Assembly (NCBI GenBank): GCA_035539855.1
Contig: DATLHO010000094.1
Location: 1-24,423, forward strand
Length of the DNA: 24,423 nucleotides
Origin: DATLHO01 sp035539855
GTDB lineage: Bacteria > Bacteroidota > Ignavibacteria > OLB7
Direction: 5' to 3'
Positions 20,649 to 24,423 of the stretch are shown here, piece after piece. Every line of letters starts with the position of its first letter. Position 1 is the first letter of the stretch. The notes under the pieces are model-generated. The model saw nothing but the letters and a program-made list of their open reading frames with translations, was not told the DNA's origin and searched no databases. Position numbers and translations under genes: made by a program.

Positions 20649-22037
20649 ATGCGACGAGTCGTCACCGGCCTGGTGGTCATGCTCATGCTGCCTGCAGCCC
20701 TCGCTGCCCAGTCGGCCGATGAGACCCGATACTATCCCGAGGAGCTCTATCCGGGGGAGAACATCGTCACGATCACCAATCCCAACGGAATCGAGCGTGT
20801 CTCGTTCCGACCCTCATCCGGCGTCAAGGTAACCGTTCCGAAGATCCTCGGGTGTCCGAAGTCCGTCGACGTCCGCGTCGTCGTCGACAACGCCGTCGAG
20901 CAGGAGTCGGTCGGCTTCACGACGTACGACTGCCGCGGAGGATTCGGTCCTCAGACCCTCGCGTCCACCAACTGGACGATCCTGCACCACCGTATCGGAC
21001 CGCTGGCGGTCGGCCGAGACACGTGCACCGATGCGATGGTCTCGATCGGAGTCGGAGGGGCCGAGGGGTTGCGTACGGGCTCGGAGAAGATCATCGACTC
21101 GATGGTCTCGGATCATCCGGCGGTGACGATCGTCATGCCGGCGCGCGAGGCCGGACGGTGGATCGCCCGCCCGGGAGCGCCACTGCCGTATCGAATCTGC
21201 TTCAGCTCGGCGAATCCCGACACGATTACGACGAGTCTTCGCCTGTACATCCGTCGTCGCCAGCCTCACCAGGGTCTCACCGACTACGTCATCATCAAGC
21301 CCGTGACGGCGCTGGCGTTCGTGCCGCCACCGCCGCCTCCGCCGAAGAAGCCCGACCCGAACGCCGGCCCAGTGCTGCCGCCGCTGGTCGATCCGACGAC
21401 GTTTCGCAACGTGCTCATGCCCACGGCCGAGACGCTGCCACAGGGACGCTTCTTCGTCGGCAACTTCGATCTGGCGGGATGGCTCGGCGGCTACGGCATC
21501 ACCGACGATCTCATGGTGATGGGCGGAGGCGCATACATCCCTGAGTTCGTCCAGCAGGTCGCCATGGTCACGATCGGCGCGAAGTACCGCGCGCTGAGCA
21601 TCGGGCCGGTGCAGGCCAGCGTCGCGGCGCAATATGCGTACTCCTCGAGCGAGACCGATATCTCGGTGATTGCGCCCTTCGGTGTCGTCAGCATCGGTGA
21701 TCGCGCAACCCGCATCTCGGTCGCCGCTGGCTATGCGTGGAAGCGACACACCAACGACGTCACGAGCTTCGATGAGAACGCGACCGCGTTCGCGATCGGC
21801 GGCGACGTGTCGCTCAAAAGGGGATGGAAGCTTCTGGCTGAGACCTACTTCATCGAGAAGTCCGGACTGCAGCCGATCACGGTCACCTCGCGCTGGTTCG
21901 GCGAGCGCTTCGCGTTCGACCTCGGCCTTATCGTCGACCTCAAGGGCACCAGCGACATCCAGGGCACCGGGACGCTCTCCGGCGAGATCAAGGAGGTCCG
22001 CGCCGCGCCGTTGCTGTCGCTCGTGATGATATTCTAA
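20649..22037 (+). CDS. Secreted two-part protein with a C-terminal outer-membrane barrel
   Basis: This 462-residue protein begins with a signal peptide (VVTGLVVMLMLPAALAA, cleavage after residue 20). An N-terminal extracytoplasmic domain (about 25-222) has Ig-like beta composition (NIVTITNPNGIERVSFRPSS) and four cysteines (69, 95, 126, 184) that could form disulfides. A poly-proline hinge follows (about 225-237, FVPPPPPPPKKPDP). The C-terminal part (about 250-462) has glycine/aromatic-rich strands typical of porin-like proteins (GRFFVGNFDLAGWLGGYGIT, GGGAYIPEF) and ends LSLVMIF; a terminal Phe is a BAM recognition signal. I know no function for it. The ATG at 20649 gives the signal peptide; frame open upstream to 20451 is a shadow of the protease gene. 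Confidence 0.82.
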   Translation: MRRVVTGLVVMLMLPAALAAQSADETRYYPEELYPGENIVTITNPNGIERVSFRPSSGVKVTVPKILGCPKSVDVRVVVDNAVEQESVGFTTYDCRGGFGPQTLASTNWTILHHRIGPLAVGRDTCTDAMVSIGVGGAEGLRTGSEKIIDSMVSDHPAVTIVMPAREAGRWIARPGAPLPYRICFSSANPDTITTSLRLYIRRRQPHQGLTDYVIIKPVTALAFVPPPPPPPKKPDPNAGPVLPPLVDPTTFRNVLMPTAETLPQGRFFVGNFDLAGWLGGYGITDDLMVMGGGAYIPEFVQQVAMVTIGAKYRALSIGPVQASVAAQYAYSSSETDISVIAPFGVVSIGDRATRISVAAGYAWKRHTNDVTSFDENATAFAIGGDVSLKRGWKLLAETYFIEKSGLQPITVTSRWFGERFAFDLGLIVDLKGTSDIQGTGTLSGEIKEVRAAPLLSLVMIF

Positions 22038-22042
22038 CTCCC

Positions 22043-22098
22043 CGAAACGAGAACGGGGCTTCTCTGCGTGACAGCAGGGAAGCCCCGTTCTCGTTTCG
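22043..22098. terminator. Very long terminator between convergent genes
   Basis: A 25-pair stem with one G-T wobble (22043-22067 with 22074-22098) surrounds the six-base loop GTGACA. It sits six bases after the stop of the barrel-protein gene and ten bases before the stop of the YaaW-like gene, and so serves both directions. Confidence 0.9.
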
Positions 22099-22107
22099 TC
22101 CTGCCGA

Positions 22108-23019
22108 TCAGCTCAGCGCCGGGCTTCCCACCTCGACCGCGTCGGTCTCGATGTCGCGCTCGATCTGCTCGTACTTCTGGCGGAGCAATCCGATGTGCGC
22201 CACGAGCGCGAGCGAGGCGGCGTAGTTCGGGCCCATGAGATCGTGCAGACCGCGGCCGATGGCCGCCGCCCAGCTCAATGCCCCGCCGAGCGGGCTGGTC
22301 AGGGCTTTGATGACCGCGACCTTCGACGCCGCGATCATCGTCCGGCGCACGCGGGTCGTGCGCGCGACGTGGTCGACGACGCTGAAGATGCGGTCGCCCG
22401 CGAGCGCCGTCGCGCTGTCGGCCAGCCTGCGACTGACCTCCGCCTCGGGAAATCCCTCATCGGAGCCACGCTCGAGCTGGCCGTTGGCGCCGGGTGCGAT
22501 CCGGCCGTAGTCCCGGTCACCCTCGCTGCCGGTCTCCAGGCCGGGCGTCGGACCACCGACCTCGTCGGAATCCTCGGCGCCGGGAGCATCCGCGGTCTCG
22601 CCCGCGATCTCGCTTTCGAGCGCGAGCAGGTCGGCGAGAGCCGTGCGGTCCTCGTCCGACATCTGGTCGGCGCCGAGTCGAAGCACGCGCAAAATGATCT
22701 TCTCCTCGAGGGTCGCCACCGTATCGGCCTCCGACTCGACGACACCGAGCTTTCCGGCGACGTCGCGGACCATGTCGACGTAGGCGACACCGTGACCGCG
22801 AATGAGATTCGCGATCGTGTGCCCTCCGAAGGAGGTTATCTCGTAGACGATAGCGTCGACGTAGGCCTTGTGGTCTCCCGCGTGCTCCTGGTACTCGGGA
22901 CGCATCGACAGCGTCTGGGAGGGAAGTGAGAGGATCGACTCGACGATCGGGTCGAGGTCCAGATTATCGCAGTTCTTCAGCAGGCTCGTCAGATCCTTGT
23001 CGAACACCGGGTTCTTCAT
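22108..23019 (-). CDS. YaaW/UPF0174-like protein (DUF3944-type N-terminus)
   Basis: This 303-residue protein resembles E. coli YaaW, whose function is unknown. The N-terminus (FDKDLTSLLKNCDNLDLDPI) fits the DUF3944 segment. The diagnostic stretch ITSFGGHTIANLIRGHGVAY (61-80), followed by VDMVRDVAGKLGV, matches the family's FGGDSIANKLRGHG region. A glycine/alanine-rich helix (SPLGGALSWAAAIGRGLHDL, about 242-261) closes the conserved part. It is longer than YaaW because of an acidic, low-complexity insert (about 139-195). No signal peptide is seen. It lies 72 bases after ribD on the same strand. The ATG has a GGGG/AAGGG purine run upstream. Confidence 0.72.
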   Translation of the reverse strand: MKNPVFDKDLTSLLKNCDNLDLDPIVESILSLPSQTLSMRPEYQEHAGDHKAYVDAIVYEITSFGGHTIANLIRGHGVAYVDMVRDVAGKLGVVESEADTVATLEEKIILRVLRLGADQMSDEDRTALADLLALESEIAGETADAPGAEDSDEVGGPTPGLETGSEGDRDYGRIAPGANGQLERGSDEGFPEAEVSRRLADSATALAGDRIFSVVDHVARTTRVRRTMIAASKVAVIKALTSPLGGALSWAAAIGRGLHDLMGPNYAASLALVAHIGLLRQKYEQIERDIETDAVEVGSPALS

Positions 23020-23091
23020 CGCCCTTACCCCTTCGCACAGTGTGTTGTGATGGCTGGCTGCGTTGCGTTTCGTCCAACCTGGGCGGAGAGG

Positions 23092-24222
23092 TCAAGTGCC
23101 ATGCCAGTACGCGACCACCATGACGTCCTCGCCGACCATGCGCACCGCATGGATATTGAGCCGATAGGCGTCCGCGACATGCTCGATCGGCTTCCCCTTG
23201 AACGCGGTGACGCCATGGCCGAAGAGCTTCGGGGCAATGAACAGGAAGACCTTGCGTGCGAGCTCGCCCTCGACGACGGCGCCCGCAAGGGTCGCGCCTC
23301 CCTCGACAAGGAGCGAGGCGATGCCGCGGTGACCGAGCATGGTGACGATCTCGTCGAGATCGAGCTCGCCGGCTCGGCGCTCGCGCACGGCGAGCACGTC
23401 GATGCCCTCGGCGCGCAGCTCGTCGGCACGCGGGGTGGCCGCGGCTTCGTGGCTGGTGCAGACGATCGTCAGGGCACGCTCGTCGTCGGTGAGCATCGTG
23501 AGCGTCGGGGGCAGCGCGAGCGACGCGTCGAGCACGACGCGCCGCGGGTTGCGACCGCCGACGCCATGGCGCACCGTCAGCGACGGGTTGTCCTTGAGCG
23601 CCGTGTTGAAGCCGACCATCACCGCGTCGGACTCGGCGCGCAACTGGTGCACGCGCTGGCGCGCGAGCTCGCCGGTGATCCACTGCGACTCGCCGTTGGG
23701 CAGCGCGATGAACCCGTCGAGCGTCTGAGCCATCTTCACGATCACGAACGGACTGCCCGTCGAAATGTAGTGGATGTACGCCTCGTTGCGACGCCGCGCC
23801 TCCTTCTCGAGCACGCCGAGAACGACCTCGATGCCGTGACTGCGCAGCCGCTGGTTGCCCTTGCCACCGACGAGCGGGTTCGGATCACGCATCGCGACAA
23901 CGACGCGGCCGATGCCGGAGCCGATGATCGCCTCGGTGCAGGGCGGAGTCTTGCCGTGGTGATTGCACGGCTCGAGCGTGACGTACATCGTCGCTCCCCG
24001 AAGATCGGCGTCGCCTGCCTTGCGCAGCGCGTTGATCTCCGCGTGCGCCTGGCCGAAGCGCTCGTGCCATCCCTCCGCGATGATCGTCCGGTCGGCGCCG
24101 GTGATCACCGCGCCGACCATCGGATTCGGACTGACGAACCCGGCGCCGTGGCGCGCGATCTCGAGCGCACGACGCATCATCGCCTCGTCGAACTCCCGCT
24201 GTCCGATACTAGAATCTTCCAC
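23092..24222 (-). CDS. ribD: RibD: bifunctional riboflavin deaminase-reductase
   Basis: This 376-residue enzyme catalyses the second and third steps of riboflavin synthesis: deamination of diaminohydroxyphosphoribosylaminopyrimidine and NADPH-dependent ribosyl reduction. The N-terminal cytidine-deaminase-like domain has the zinc motifs HAE (His60, Glu62) and PCNHHGKTPPC (Cys86, Cys95). The C-terminal reductase domain (about 157-376) has KMAQTLDGFIALPNGESQWI, AVMVGFNTALKDNPSL and LLVEGGATLAGAVV. The length is normal. The start is a GTG at 24222 that overlaps the preceding gene by 14 bases, with GAGGAG ten bases upstream. No other rib gene is in the window, so ribD is separated from ribE/A/H. 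Confidence 0.97.
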   Translation of the reverse strand: MEDSSIGQREFDEAMMRRALEIARHGAGFVSPNPMVGAVITGADRTIIAEGWHERFGQAHAEINALRKAGDADLRGATMYVTLEPCNHHGKTPPCTEAIIGSGIGRVVVAMRDPNPLVGGKGNQRLRSHGIEVVLGVLEKEARRRNEAYIHYISTGSPFVIVKMAQTLDGFIALPNGESQWITGELARQRVHQLRAESDAVMVGFNTALKDNPSLTVRHGVGGRNPRRVVLDASLALPPTLTMLTDDERALTIVCTSHEAAATPRADELRAEGIDVLAVRERRAGELDLDEIVTMLGHRGIASLLVEGGATLAGAVVEGELARKVFLFIAPKLFGHGVTAFKGKPIEHVADAYRLNIHAVRMVGEDVMVVAYWHGT

Positions 24223-24423
24223 CCCAGCGTATCTCCTCGTAAATGAAGTACGGTCGCGGACTCGCGTCCACGGTACCGACCACCGTATAGCGCCCCGGTG
24301 GCACAGGGCTTCTCATTCGTACATCTCTGAACGCGCGACGCAACGCAACGCTGTCGCCGACGCGATCGGGCAGCAGTGGACGCGGCATCGGTGCGCTCAG
24401 CCCATCGCCCGACGTCCATACGA
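24209..24423 (-). CDS. C-terminus of an unknown protein overlapping ribD
   Basis: Seventy codons are visible before the TAG at 24211-24209; the 5' end lies outside the window. The translation begins WTSGDGLSAPMPRPLLPDRV and continues through SPVPPGRYTVVGTVDASPRP to IYEEIRWGGRF. It has normal amino acid composition and GC-rich third positions, unlike the Arg/Cys-rich alternative frame on the same strand. The PPGRYTVVGTVDASPRPYF stretch looks like a beta-strand pair closing an Ig-like or inhibitor-like domain. I cannot name the family. The 14-base overlap with the ribD GTG implies co-transcription and possibly coupled translation. Confidence 0.7.
   Translation of the reverse strand, partial: VWTSGDGLSAPMPRPLLPDRVGDSVALRRAFRDVRMRSPVPPGRYTVVGTVDASPRPYFIYEEIRWGGRF

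Noticed and set aside
23047..24246. 399-codon plus-strand frame over ribD
   Set aside because: It is antisense to ribD, whose catalytic motifs are all present.
24177..24419. 80-codon Arg/Cys-rich minus-strand frame near the right end
   Set aside because: Another frame on the same strand has normal composition, a stop coupled to ribD and is open to the window edge.
1..24423. CRISPR arrays, insertion sequences, tRNA and rRNA genes
   Set aside because: No regularly spaced repeats, transposase motifs, or tRNA/rRNA signatures were found by eye.

Overview
This is a high-GC (roughly two-thirds G+C) bacterial chromosome segment with dense, short-spaced genes and no insertion sequence, prophage, CRISPR array, tRNA or rRNA that I can see. 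Several features suggest a Gram-negative, didermic bacterium, perhaps of the FCB group (Bacteroidota/Chlorobi/Kapaibacteriota-like) or Gemmatimonadota: secreted outer-membrane-type barrel proteins (one ending in Phe), an OmpA-like periplasmic domain, a lipoprotein, and Fnr-type regulators. Five genes have a TAnnTT box, the core of the Bacteroidota -7 element TAnnTTTG, about 30-50 bases before the start. The taxonomic assignment is an inference.

Left block (1-4104, all minus strand): a non-homologous end-joining operon in the order ATP-dependent ligase (LigD ligase domain), Ku, LigD polymerase domain, unknown small gene. LigD is split into separate proteins and no phosphoesterase domain is visible. 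A DUF5343 protein lies upstream. A 743-base non-coding gap (4105-4847) follows. It holds a cluster of DnaA-box-like 9-mers, a perfect 15-base palindrome and a hairpin-rich leader, and gene direction flips across it.

Middle block (4848-14500): a secreted peptidoglycan-binding-domain protein; an orphan OmpR-type response regulator; a phosphorelay pair transcribed divergently from nearly touching start codons (a soluble PAS-PAS hybrid histidine kinase whose C-terminal Hpt-like domain lacks histidine, and a REC-Hpt protein with an intact Hpt); an Fnr-type regulator; a glycerophosphodiester phosphodiesterase lipoprotein; and an ECF sigma/anti-sigma pair.

Right block (14653-24423): an outer-membrane barrel protein with an OmpA-like domain divergent from the sigma gene; a tandem universal stress protein with a coiled-coil partner; an Fnr-like sensor domain with no DNA-binding domain; a third, complete Fnr-type regulator; a CPBP membrane protease; a second barrel protein; a YaaW/UPF0174-like protein; RibD of riboflavin synthesis; and the C-terminus of an unknown gene overlapping ribD.

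The recurrent theme is environmental and envelope sensing: three Fnr-family proteins with iron-sulfur-type cysteines within 9 kb, a multistep phosphorelay, an ECF sigma factor and a Usp protein sit among envelope proteins. The most unusual points are the HTH-less Fnr homologue, the histidine-less Hpt paired with a separate REC-Hpt, the split LigD operon and the DnaA-box-like cluster at the strand switch.
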